Source: Oscillospiraceae bacterium (lineage in GTDB: Bacteria > Bacillota > Clostridia > Oscillospirales > Ruminococcaceae). Taken from it: 51,342 nt of DNA. The stretch spans positions 1-51,342 of the forward strand of contig JAFWVK010000097.1 in assembly GCA_017518255.1 (NCBI GenBank), read 5' to 3'. Under the pieces are notes generated by a model, which ran no database searches, had not been told where the DNA came from, and saw only the letters and a list, made by a program, of their open reading frames with translations. Both the position numbers and the translations under genes were made by a program. Within the stretch, counting starts at the first letter, position 1, and each line of letters opens with the position of its first letter. Below, in pieces: positions 26,087 through 33,014 of the stretch.

Positions 26087-26141
26087 ATGTCGAAATATGC
26101 ATTATGGTTCTATTGTTTTTACCTGTATATCGAAAACTCTA

Positions 26142-26170
26142 TTGACAACTCGTTTCTTTTTCGATATAAT
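26142..26170 (+). promoter_or_regulatory. Consensus promoter of the DUF4143 ATPase gene
   Basis: Perfect TTGACA (26142-26147), 17 bp, perfect TATAAT (26165-26170). It is followed at once by AAAGGAGGAGGG and the ATG at 26192, so the leader is very short. Confidence 0.8.
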
Positions 26171-26191
26171 ATAAAGGAGGAGGGATGCTGA

Positions 26192-27385
26192 ATGATTCTT
26201 CGTCCTGATTATATAGAAGCATTAAAGCCTTATATTGACACGCCGCTGGTCAAGATTCTGTCCGGTGTGCGGCGATGCGGCAAGACGACAATTCTGATGA
26301 TGCTTGCAGACGAACTGCGTTCCCGCGGTGTTTCTGCAGACTGCATCATCGAGCGTCGTTATAACGAGATGAAATATGACGGCTTCACTGCAAAAGAGAT
26401 GTACCGTGATCTCATGGCTGCGGTTGACGGCAAAGGCCGCTGCTATCTGCTGCTGGATGAGGTGCAGGAGATCGACGGCTGGGAAAAGGTATTGAACGAT
26501 CTGCTGGAAAAGAACGCCGCAGATCTCTATGTGACCGGCTCGAACAGCAAGCTGATGTCTGCGGAAATCGAAACCTATCTGACCGGACGGTATGTGCCGA
26601 TACCGGTCTATACGCTGTCATTCCGCGAATATCTGACCTTCCGCGGAAAAGAGCAAACCGACGCCGCAGCATTTGACGAGTATCTACAATACGGCGGTTT
26701 CCCGGTCATCGGCATCAGCAATTTCGATACGCACACTGCCTATCAGGTCGTGGAAGGTATCTATGCCTCTGTCATTACACGCGATATCTCCAAGCGGCAC
26801 CGCATCCGGAACCGCGAGCTGTTTGACCGTGTGGTGCGGTTCATCATTGAAAATGTCGGCATGACCTTTTCTGCAAACACAATCGTCAAATACCTTAAGA
26901 ACGAGAAGCGTACACTGTCCGTCGAAACGATTTACAATTATCTGAAGTGGCTCGGTGAGGCGTTTATCATTTATCCGTGCAAACGGTATGATCTGCAGGG
27001 CAAGGAGATCCTGAAGACGCAGGAGAAATATTATCTCTCTGACATTTCTCTGCGGTATAGCCAGATGGGCTTTGACAGCAAAATGCTCTCCGCGATGCTT
27101 GAAAACGTCGTTTATCTGGAAATGAAACGGCGCGGATATGAAGTATATATCGGAAAGAACCAGACAAAGGAGATCGACTTCGTCGGTGTGCGGCGTGATG
27201 AGCGCATCTATGTGCAGGTCTGTGACCGTCTGCCGGAGCATTCCGAACGTGAGACTGCAAACCTCATGGAAATCCGCGATCATTATCACAAATATGTGGT
27301 CTGCCGTGACCCGCTCGCATCGGGCAATGACAACGGCATTGAGATCGTGACGATCACTGACTTTCTGCTGCGGGAAAAATGGTAA
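26192..27385 (+). CDS. AAA_14 / DUF4143 ATPase
   Basis: A 397-residue ATPase of the AAA_14-DUF4143 family, widespread in prokaryotes and of unsettled function. The P-loop is ILSGVRRCGKTTILMML (residues 22-38). Walker B is YLLLDEVQEIDGWEK near residue 87-101, and sensor-like VTGSNSKLMS follows. The C-terminal DUF4143 part has a degenerate restriction-endonuclease-like core (TKEIDFVGVRRDERIYVQVC), with Gln in place of the usual Glu of ExK. It is a single-gene unit with its own perfect promoter and a terminator at 27448. It may be a resident gene or cargo of the element. Confidence 0.88.
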   Translation: MILRPDYIEALKPYIDTPLVKILSGVRRCGKTTILMMLADELRSRGVSADCIIERRYNEMKYDGFTAKEMYRDLMAAVDGKGRCYLLLDEVQEIDGWEKVLNDLLEKNAADLYVTGSNSKLMSAEIETYLTGRYVPIPVYTLSFREYLTFRGKEQTDAAAFDEYLQYGGFPVIGISNFDTHTAYQVVEGIYASVITRDISKRHRIRNRELFDRVVRFIIENVGMTFSANTIVKYLKNEKRTLSVETIYNYLKWLGEAFIIYPCKRYDLQGKEILKTQEKYYLSDISLRYSQMGFDSKMLSAMLENVVYLEMKRRGYEVYIGKNQTKEIDFVGVRRDERIYVQVCDRLPEHSERETANLMEIRDHYHKYVVCRDPLASGNDNGIEIVTITDFLLREKW

Positions 27386-27447
27386 ACAATCCGTATGCGC
27401 ATTGCTTTTTTCTTCTTATTATGGTATAAGCAAAACCAGATACAAAT

Positions 27448-27487
27448 AACAGCGGGAACCGACTGCGTGTCGGTTTCTGCTGTTTTT
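27448..27487 (+). terminator. Terminator of the DUF4143 ATPase gene
   Basis: AACAGC...GCTGTT outer and GAACCGAC/GTCGGTTTC inner arms, then TTTT. Confidence 0.7.
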
Positions 27488-27488
27488 A

Positions 27489-27517
27489 TTGCGAATCACT
27501 CGCAAATATGATATAAT
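27489..27517 (+). promoter_or_regulatory. Promoter of nudC
   Basis: TTGCGA (27489-27494), 17 bp, TATAAT (27512-27517), 35 bp before the start at 27552. Confidence 0.6.
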
Positions 27518-27551
27518 AGTATGGAATCAACAAAATATACAGGAGGTCACC

Positions 27552-28367
27552 ATGATTCAGGATATTTCACCCAGCCGGCTCAACAATAGTTGGCGACCGC
27601 AGCAGCCCATGCAGGACAGCTATGTGATGTGTTTCCGCGAGGGCAAGCTGCTTGCAGCAATCTCGGACGGAGTTCCGCAATTCCCGCGGTATCAGGGCGA
27701 GAGAGATGTCGTTTATCTGTTTTCGGTTGATGACGAGTGTTTCTTTCTTGCAGATATTGCCGAAGCACCGGCGGGGTATCAGTTCTATACAATACGGGAG
27801 CTGCGCGACCAATGTACGGGAAAGTATCTCTATGCGGCATTTACGGCATATCATCTGCATCAATGGTATGCCGAAAACCGGTTTTGCGGCATCTGCCGCG
27901 GCTCAATGCAGCATGATCCTGCGGAACGGGCGCTGATCTGCGCCGACTGCGGACACAAGATTTATCCGCGCATCAATCCCGCTGTGATTGTCGGTATTAT
28001 CAGTAAGGGCAGAATTCTCATCACGCGTTATCGCCGCGGCTATGCTCATAATGCGTTGGTTGCCGGATTCACGGAGATCGGTGAAACAATGGAGGAATGT
28101 GTCGCCCGCGAGGTCATGGAGGAAACGGGAATACGCGTCAAGAATATCCGCTATTACAAATCGCAGCCGTGGGGCATGGCACAGGATATTCTCATGGGCT
28201 TCTTCTGTGAAGCCGACGAAAACGATGAGATCAATATGGATGAAAACGAGCTGAAATCCGCGTGCTGGTGCAAACCGGATGAAATCGAATTGCAGCCGCA
28301 GCAGCACAGTCTGACCAATGAAATGATGAAGCTGTTTCAGGACACAGACGGGCGGCTGCAACAGTGA
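27552..28367 (+). CDS. nudC: NADH pyrophosphatase NudC-like Nudix hydrolase
   Basis: A 271-residue enzyme expected to hydrolyse NAD(H), or NAD caps on RNA, to NMN(H) plus AMP. The start at 27552 follows AGGAGG at 27541-27546. A zinc ribbon in the middle has FCGICRGSM and LICADCGHKIYPRINPAVIV. The Nudix box is complete: GFTEIGETMEECVAREVMEE then TGI (G-x5-E-x7-REV-x-EE-x-G). The family's SQPW signature follows (YKSQPWGMAQDILMGF), though the residues after SQPW differ from the classical PFPxS. It ends 36 bp from the convergent resolvase gene. Confidence 0.9.
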   Translation: MIQDISPSRLNNSWRPQQPMQDSYVMCFREGKLLAAISDGVPQFPRYQGERDVVYLFSVDDECFFLADIAEAPAGYQFYTIRELRDQCTGKYLYAAFTAYHLHQWYAENRFCGICRGSMQHDPAERALICADCGHKIYPRINPAVIVGIISKGRILITRYRRGYAHNALVAGFTEIGETMEECVAREVMEETGIRVKNIRYYKSQPWGMAQDILMGFFCEADENDEINMDENELKSACWCKPDEIELQPQQHSLTNEMMKLFQDTDGRLQQ

Positions 28368-28403
28368 TACATGAACAGCAGGAACCGGCGTTGACACGGT
28401 ATT

Positions 28404-29006
28404 CTATTTATGCTGTGCCTGAAGCCGGTAATAGCCGGACCGTGACATTCCCAGTTCCCGCATCGCATCAACGGGGCGTATCTCGCCGCGCTGCACCTTA
28501 GCCATAACCTCTCGCCAATTCTCCGGTAGCGGTGCAGGCGGGCGACCGAACCGGACATTCTTCTTTTTCGCCGCTTCGATGCCCTCCCGCTGTCGGGCGC
28601 GTATCTTGTTGCGCTCGTTCTCCGCGATGCTGCCGAGAACTTCAATTAAGATTGCCGTGACCATTTCCTGTACCCAGAGTTGCTCCGGCGGGAAGTCCGT
28701 CAATGTGGTCGGGATATCGAGGATTTTGACACGCACTCCCATTTCCTTGAAGTGCTCTAACTCCCGCTGGATGTCCGCCTTGTTGCGGCTGAGACGGTCA
28801 AGTTCCTTGATGACAAGGGTATCACCGTTGCGGAGAATCTGCCGTTTGAGGTACTGATATCCTTCCCGCTCTGTGTCCTTGCCGGAGGCTTTGTCAATGA
28901 TAATGTTTTGCTCCGGAACACCGAACTTCGTCAGAGCCTCGATCTGTCTGTCAGTATTCTGCTCGCGGCTGGACACGCGGGCGTACCCGTATACTCTGTT
29001 TTCCAT
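28404..29006 (-). CDS. Small serine recombinase (resolvase/invertase family)
   Basis: A 200-residue resolvase. The N-terminus VYGYARVSSREQNTDRQ holds the catalytic Ser9/10 pair; DKASGKDTEREGYQ and VIKELDRLSRNKADI are the conserved resolvase motifs. The C-terminal helix-turn-helix is GEIRPVDAMRELGMSRSGYY. The start has GGAGG with 6-bp spacing. An inverted repeat in the upstream gap (29078-29110) may be its site. It is normal in length, unlike the 523-residue recombinase at 19924. It probably resolves or inverts DNA within the element. Confidence 0.9.
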   Translation of the reverse strand: MENRVYGYARVSSREQNTDRQIEALTKFGVPEQNIIIDKASGKDTEREGYQYLKRQILRNGDTLVIKELDRLSRNKADIQRELEHFKEMGVRVKILDIPTTLTDFPPEQLWVQEMVTAILIEVLGSIAENERNKIRARQREGIEAAKKKNVRFGRPPAPLPENWREVMAKVQRGEIRPVDAMRELGMSRSGYYRLQAQHK

Positions 29007-29077
29007 ATTTCCTCCAATCTGTTCCGAAAAGTGGTGGTTACTTTCGAGACATCCCAGAAATCAAAACGGGACTTTTT

Positions 29078-29110
29078 GGCACACTATTTTCGCCGTTTTT
29101 CGGCTGTGCC
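29078..29110. promoter_or_regulatory. Inverted repeat upstream of the resolvase
   Basis: GGCACA...TGTGCC outer and GCCG/CGGC inner arms, 70-100 bp before the resolvase start. It could be a res/operator site or part of the promoter region. No gene lies in 29007-29173. Confidence 0.35.
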
Positions 29111-29135
29111 ATAACCTATACTTTTCGATACACAT

Positions 29136-29168
29136 AAGCCCTGCCGATCTATATGACCGACAGGGCTT
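29136..29168 (-). terminator. Hairpin after the glutamine amidotransferase operon
   Basis: Arms AAGCCCTG/CAGGGCTT, 6 bp past the amidotransferase stop; weak T-tract. Confidence 0.5.
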
Positions 29169-29173
29169 TCCTA

Positions 29174-30133
29174 TTATAATTCCGCAAGCGCGAACTCCGC
29201 CCCGTAGCACTCCGGATTAACGAGCATATCCTCAATCTCGTCGTAGCTGTAGCCCATATCGCGGAGATAGCGGATTGTCTCAGGATCAGCACCATAATAT
29301 CCGCAGAGTTCGATCAGGATCAGATAATCCGAATCGTCGGAGCAGGATGTTGGCAAGGTTTTCTCCCAATTATAAAGACTGCTGCCATACCAGCGTCCAA
29401 AATAAGTATAGTCGTCATTTGGGGTAAAGCGGTCACGCTCAATCGTACCGTCCGCGCTGATGCGGAGCAACTCCCCCTCGTTCACAGCGATCACCTCATA
29501 TTGCGGAAAGCGAACAGGCAACTGGCGGAACGCAGCGTTCATGATCTCCTTGGTTGAAGTGTAAACATAGAGTCCAAGCGTAGAGAAGTGTATCAGATGC
29601 AAAGGATTGTCACCCTTTATAATGTATAGGGTATTGGCAGAGTCCAGTACCGTAAATGTAAAAGAGCCACGAACCTGCTCTGCTGCATAGCGCAGGGAAT
29701 CGAAGCACAACTCCTTCTGCGATTCAATGAGCTGCACAGCGATATAGGAATCAGTTTCGATTGGAGTATCCGGCAGCTGCAGCTGAGAGCGAAGCAGCTC
29801 GTCATTGTAGAGCACTCCATTGTGTGCCAACGAAAAGTCTATTCCGGCATGACCACGAAACGGGTGATTGTTGTAATTATGCTTCTGGTCGCCCTGCGTC
29901 GTCAGTCGAGTATGTCCCATGACGGCAAGGGTTCCTTCCGGAATCCGGAACCGCAGCTTGTGTGCCGGCTTCGGGCGCTTGAAGATGCCGAGGCGGTCGT
30001 CACGGTTATAGGCAATGCCCGCGGCATGAGTTCCGCGCACCTCCGATGCATTCGCGAGTGCCTGAACGAGTTTTTGAAGTACACGCCAAGGGGTACGCTT
30101 TCCGTAGTCTAAAAATCCGAATAAGGCGCACAT
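29174..30133 (-). CDS. Class II glutamine amidotransferase
   Basis: A 319-residue Ntn-type glutaminase-like protein. The start at 30133 follows AGGAGGGATTGAG, giving mature N-terminal MCALFGF with nucleophile Cys2. Further family motifs are VRGTHAAGIAYN, MGHTRLTTQGD, HPFRGHAG and SLAHNGVLYND, matching the PurF/GlmS glutaminase fold. No synthase domain is attached; the C-terminal ~100 residues are family-specific. It is the last gene of a tight operon: its ATG lies 1 bp after the stop of the 51-residue gene (TGAGATG), which itself overlaps the amidoligase gene. Comparative work by Iyer, Aravind and colleagues linked stand-alone class II amidotransferases with amidoligases; ammonia supply to the amidoligase is the likely role. 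Confidence 0.88.
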   Translation of the reverse strand: MCALFGFLDYGKRTPWRVLQKLVQALANASEVRGTHAAGIAYNRDDRLGIFKRPKPAHKLRFRIPEGTLAVMGHTRLTTQGDQKHNYNNHPFRGHAGIDFSLAHNGVLYNDELLRSQLQLPDTPIETDSYIAVQLIESQKELCFDSLRYAAEQVRGSFTFTVLDSANTLYIIKGDNPLHLIHFSTLGLYVYTSTKEIMNAAFRQLPVRFPQYEVIAVNEGELLRISADGTIERDRFTPNDDYTYFGRWYGSSLYNWEKTLPTSCSDDSDYLILIELCGYYGADPETIRYLRDMGYSYDEIEDMLVNPECYGAEFALAEL

Positions 30134-30134
30134 C

Positions 30135-30290
30135 TCAATCCCTCCTCTTATCATCCGAATTCTTGCTTTTATCAACTAGCTCCGCAATTGCCGCGATCAG
30201 CAATGCCAAGGCAGCGATTCCCTTTGCCAGATCACTGTTACTACCGTCAGAATCAAGGTGTTTTTCATTCCATGGATAAATGTCGTTCAT
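30135..30290 (-). CDS. 51-residue single-span peptide between amidoligase and amidotransferase genes
   Basis: The frame starts at 30290 in an ATGA overlap with the amidoligase stop and ends TGAGATG at the amidotransferase start, so it is translationally coupled on both sides. The product begins MNDIYPWNEKHLDSDGSNSD and has a hydrophobic helix LAKGIAALALLIAAIAELV. It ends in a basic/acidic tail (DKSKNSDDKRRD). Its last codons contain the AGGAGGG site of the next gene. It could be a membrane partner or the substrate of the amidoligase; nothing in sequence decides this. Confidence 0.7.
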   Translation of the reverse strand: MNDIYPWNEKHLDSDGSNSDLAKGIAALALLIAAIAELVDKSKNSDDKRRD

Positions 30291-31381
30291 AGGTCATTCT
30301 CCTCCGTTTCAATCTCCTCGTTCACAAAGAGCTGCCGTTCCTTCAGGTATTGGATCAATTCCGGTTCGGTGATTGTGATAACAAAATCCCGCCAAGATTG
30401 CGCGGCTATTTCTTCCTCGGTCATAAAAAGAGCCGCATCACAGATGCGGTTCACAAGCTGCAATGTGGCTATCAGCGTATTCAGTTTGAGAGTTCCACGG
30501 AATAGACGGAACTCAATGGTGTGATAGGGACTCAAGTTGATGGCTGCGTATCTGCCTGTGTTCCCTTTCTTGGCCTTGTCGAGAATCTCCTTTCCGGTCT
30601 TCTCCATGCCATATCTGGCCGCCCATCGGTTCATAGTATGCTGACTGCGACGGGAGAAGATGAACAGCTCGTTCCAGTGCAGTTCTGTAAAATACAGGAT
30701 CCGCTCAATCACACGCTCCTGCTCGTCGCGGGTTTCGCCGAATGCATCACGATTAACATGAACGTGCAGTCCGCAAGTGCTTGTCATATGCGACTTATAG
30801 CCGAGCCGCACAGCCTCATGCAATACATCCTCCCAATACATTTCCTCCGTGTGGTAGTTCAGTGTCATCGGATGCGTCACAATCTCAAATCCATCATCGA
30901 GGCTGCCGTCAGATTTGATGTAGATGTTCTCGCAGCGAAGGTTCGCTTGTTCTTTGATGCGGTGCGCGTTTTCTTCATCTTTGCCGCCGAAATCGACTTC
31001 CAATTCGACGCCGAAAAAGCGGGATCCTTCCCCGTAGAAAATCGGCTCTGGCTTATAGCCGTACTCCTCGATTTCAGTGTCGAGTCGATCATAGCACGAA
31101 GCACAGTACGGATAATCCCTGTACCAAAGTGCGTCATCATCGTGTATAATTCGACCGCAAGTTTCACAGCGCCGATAGTGATCATCGAAACAGCACTCGC
31201 AGAGCGTTGTCCTGTCATCACAGATCGAATCGCTGGCCCAGATCGTCTCACCGCAGTGGTCGCAGGTTGTCGTGCGCTCTTCAAAGCAGCTTTCACAGAG
31301 CTGCTGCCCCTCAACCTCGTAGTCATCGGAATCGTCCAGTTCACAATGACAGATAGAACAGTATCTTCTTTCGTCTTCCAT
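30287..31381 (-). CDS. Amidoligase with N-terminal zinc-ribbon array
   Basis: A 364-residue member of the putative amidoligase family (COOH-NH2 ligase, glutamine synthetase-like fold). The start at 31381 lies 8 bp after GGAGG; an ATG at 31396 overlaps that site. Residues ~1-110 hold four or more CxxC pairs (YCSICHCEL, TTCDHCGETI, RCETCGRIIH, YCASCYDRL), like a LIM/zinc-ribbon array. The ligase part has FFGVELEVDFGGKDE, IKSDGSLDDGFEIVTHPM, CGLHVHVNRDAFG and HTIEFRLFRGTLK. The reaction is expected to be ATP-dependent amide or isopeptide bond formation on a peptide or small molecule, inferred from the family. The operon order is DUF960, amidoligase, 51-residue peptide, glutaminase. Confidence 0.88.
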   Translation of the reverse strand: MEDERRYCSICHCELDDSDDYEVEGQQLCESCFEERTTTCDHCGETIWASDSICDDRTTLCECCFDDHYRRCETCGRIIHDDDALWYRDYPYCASCYDRLDTEIEEYGYKPEPIFYGEGSRFFGVELEVDFGGKDEENAHRIKEQANLRCENIYIKSDGSLDDGFEIVTHPMTLNYHTEEMYWEDVLHEAVRLGYKSHMTSTCGLHVHVNRDAFGETRDEQERVIERILYFTELHWNELFIFSRRSQHTMNRWAARYGMEKTGKEILDKAKKGNTGRYAAINLSPYHTIEFRLFRGTLKLNTLIATLQLVNRICDAALFMTEEEIAAQSWRDFVITITEPELIQYLKERQLFVNEEIETEENDL

Positions 31382-31407
31382 GAGTTTTTCCTCCATAAAA
31401 ACAGATT

Positions 31408-31427
31408 GACCCGCCTAATGGCGGGTC
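31408..31427 (-). terminator. Intra-operon hairpin after DUF960
   Basis: Perfect arms GACCCGCC/GGCGGGTC with a TAAT loop, directly after the DUF960 stop. The minus-strand read then has CAATCTGTTTTT, so it may act as a partial terminator or attenuator before the amidoligase gene. Confidence 0.6.
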
Positions 31428-31712
31428 TTAGTATTCCTCGGCAAGAAGCATGGTACTGTATGTGTCCGAGTCAATCACATACAGTTTTGCGATGATTGGG
31501 TTGTCTGACGGGATTAAAAACACTTTGTGGTATTCCGGCTGCTCAGATGTGTGCTTGATTTGCTGAAATTCTCCGAACGGCGCAAGCTCAAATACCTGCA
31601 AATAGTCCCGTTCTTCCGGCAACATATCAATGCAGTTCCAGAGAAAGAGCTGCAGGGGCGGCGGAATTACTGCCTGAATGCCGCAAGTCAAGTAGCGCTG
31701 ATTCTTGAACAT
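31428..31712 (-). CDS. DUF960 family protein
   Basis: A 94-residue small soluble protein. The start at 31712 (MFKNQRYLTCGIQAVIPP) follows GAGGAGG with 8-bp spacing. The pattern MFKNQRYLT-x-GIQ...LQLFLWNCID and DYLQVFEL matches DUF960, a family found on plasmids and integrative elements of Firmicutes with unknown function. It leads the amidoligase operon. A minus-strand TATAAT at 31784-31779 could be its -10 box, without a good -35. Confidence 0.8.
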   Translation of the reverse strand: MFKNQRYLTCGIQAVIPPPLQLFLWNCIDMLPEERDYLQVFELAPFGEFQQIKHTSEQPEYHKVFLIPSDNPIIAKLYVIDSDTYSTMLLAEEY

Positions 31713-31891
31713 AATTCGGATCCTCCTCTCATTCAAAATTTGATGCGAATTAAGATGCTGCTTACTCGCATCATAATAATTATATATATTTACAGAATTA
31801 AAAAATATCTAAACAGCCGGCACAAAGCCGGCCGTAATCAAATGTAATACATGTAATTAATCCTGAATCAAGGATAATTCAAATAAAGGAG

Positions 31892-32110
31892 TTGCTATTT
31901 ATAAAAATACGAAAGAAAAAGGACAAATTGACAGAAGCAGCTGATATTAGGCTGCTTGTAGAAAGGATGAAAGAGCATGTCAGTACGATGAATCAATTTA
32001 TATCCGAGGCAAGAGATGCAATTCACAGCGTTAGAATTGAGGACTATCAGAAAATCATAGCGGATAGTGATGAACTGATACAGAAATGTGATTATTTTTG
32101 TAAATTGTAA
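31892..32110 (+). CDS. Small charged helical protein, unknown
   Basis: A ~70-residue frame with a product containing RLLVERMKEHVSTMNQFISE, likely one or two coiled-coil helices. AAAGGAG lies at 31885-31891, but the first possible start (TTG at 31892) touches it; an ATA at 31901 would have ideal spacing, so the start is uncertain. It lies upstream of the mobilization genes and is AT-rich like them. 31713-31891 holds a GATGCGA/TCGCATC inverted repeat (31742-31772) and a GCCGGC hairpin, no gene. Confidence 0.5.
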   Translation: MLFIKIRKKKDKLTEAADIRLLVERMKEHVSTMNQFISEARDAIHSVRIEDYQKIIADSDELIQKCDYFCKL

Positions 32111-32160
32111 TACTATACGTTAATGAGCGAGTGAAACGAGCGCCTGCTATAATGTATATT
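32111..32160. other. Candidate origin of transfer region
   Basis: GAGCGAGTGAAACGAGCGC (32124-32142) is GC-rich with repeated GAGCG, followed by AT-rich sequence up to the relaxosome genes. oriT sites usually lie directly upstream of mob genes. No nic-site match is claimed. Confidence 0.3.
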
Positions 32161-32250
32161 ATTATAGATTATCATTATATGTTTTCATTCCCATTATATG
32201 CATTTAAATCTATTATAATAAGTATAGGCACAATTGAGGAGGTTATTATT

Positions 32251-32523
32251 ATGAGAAGCCAAGATGAAAAGCGTGATATTATCACAACAATAAGAATGTC
32301 TGATAAGCAGCGTAAACAGATACAGGAGAAGGCAGATATGAGACGAATGACAATGGGTTCCTATCTGGTATATGCAGCTGTGAACTCAAAAACGGAATTT
32401 GATCCGGTAATAACAGTCCATGCACAGAATATCCTGAATATTGCGAGGAAACTGGCAAAGAAATATGAGCCTGAATTACTGGCGGAACTTAATGAGGAGG
32501 AGCTGGGATTATGGTGTATGTAA
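32251..32523 (+). CDS. MobC-like relaxosome protein (ribbon-helix-helix)
   Basis: A 90-residue DNA-binding protein; the start follows GAGGAGG at 32236-32242. It begins MRSQDEKRDIITTIRMSDKQ. The ITTIRMSDKQ strand, then QEKADMRRMTMGSYLVYAAV, forms a ribbon-helix-helix, as in MobC/TraY accessory proteins that bind oriT and aid the relaxase. The C-terminal helix (ILNIARKLAKKYEPELLAEL) is compatible with dimerization. Its 3' end overlaps the start of the relaxase gene by 13 bp. Confidence 0.75.
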   Translation: MRSQDEKRDIITTIRMSDKQRKQIQEKADMRRMTMGSYLVYAAVNSKTEFDPVITVHAQNILNIARKLAKKYEPELLAELNEEELGLWCM

Positions 32524-33014
32524 AACTGATACGGAATACATACGGCGGACTGATGTATTTGAAGTACGCTTGCGGATATGGACAGAAGCATGACCTTTGT
32601 GCGCTCGGTGGATACGGTGTAAATCCATATGATCCGGATTTAGCCTATACGCAGATGCACTATATCAAGATCTATTACGGCAAAGAGAGCAGAAACCCGC
32701 TGATCCACATCATGATTTCATTGGATGACTGTGCGCAAACAAAAGAAAAAGCGTGCGAATTCGCTGAGAAATTCGCACGCTATTACAAAAACGATTATCA
32801 GGTGCTGTGGGCTTTACACGGAAAAGAGCGAGGTTCATCAAAATACCATATCCATATGATTCTCAACTCCGTCAGCTATGTCAACGGAAAAATGTTCCAC
32901 GGTGATGTCGGCGAAATGAAGAAATACTGCAACTTTATTGCCAAAACCACACACCGGAAGACGTATCTTGAGTTTGAACGAAAGACTTCTCTATCAAAAC
33001 CTGAGTCTGTTTAG
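32511..33014 (+). CDS. Relaxase domain protein (MobA/VirD2-like), short
   Basis: A 167-residue HUH relaxase-type protein that would nick oriT and bind the 5' end of transferred DNA. The start overlaps the upstream gene, with GGAGGAG ~10 bp before. The HUH-type motif is KYHIHMILNSVSYVNGK (His pair near residues 116-118). An N-terminal Tyr-rich segment (LMYLKYACGYGQ) could supply the nucleophile. Typical MobA proteins exceed 300 residues, so either this is a minimal form or the C-terminal part is lost. Its stop codon overlaps the stop of the convergent scaffoldin-like gene by 2 bp. Confidence 0.75.
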   Translation: MVYVKLIRNTYGGLMYLKYACGYGQKHDLCALGGYGVNPYDPDLAYTQMHYIKIYYGKESRNPLIHIMISLDDCAQTKEKACEFAEKFARYYKNDYQVLWALHGKERGSSKYHIHMILNSVSYVNGKMFHGDVGEMKKYCNFIAKTTHRKTYLEFERKTSLSKPESV

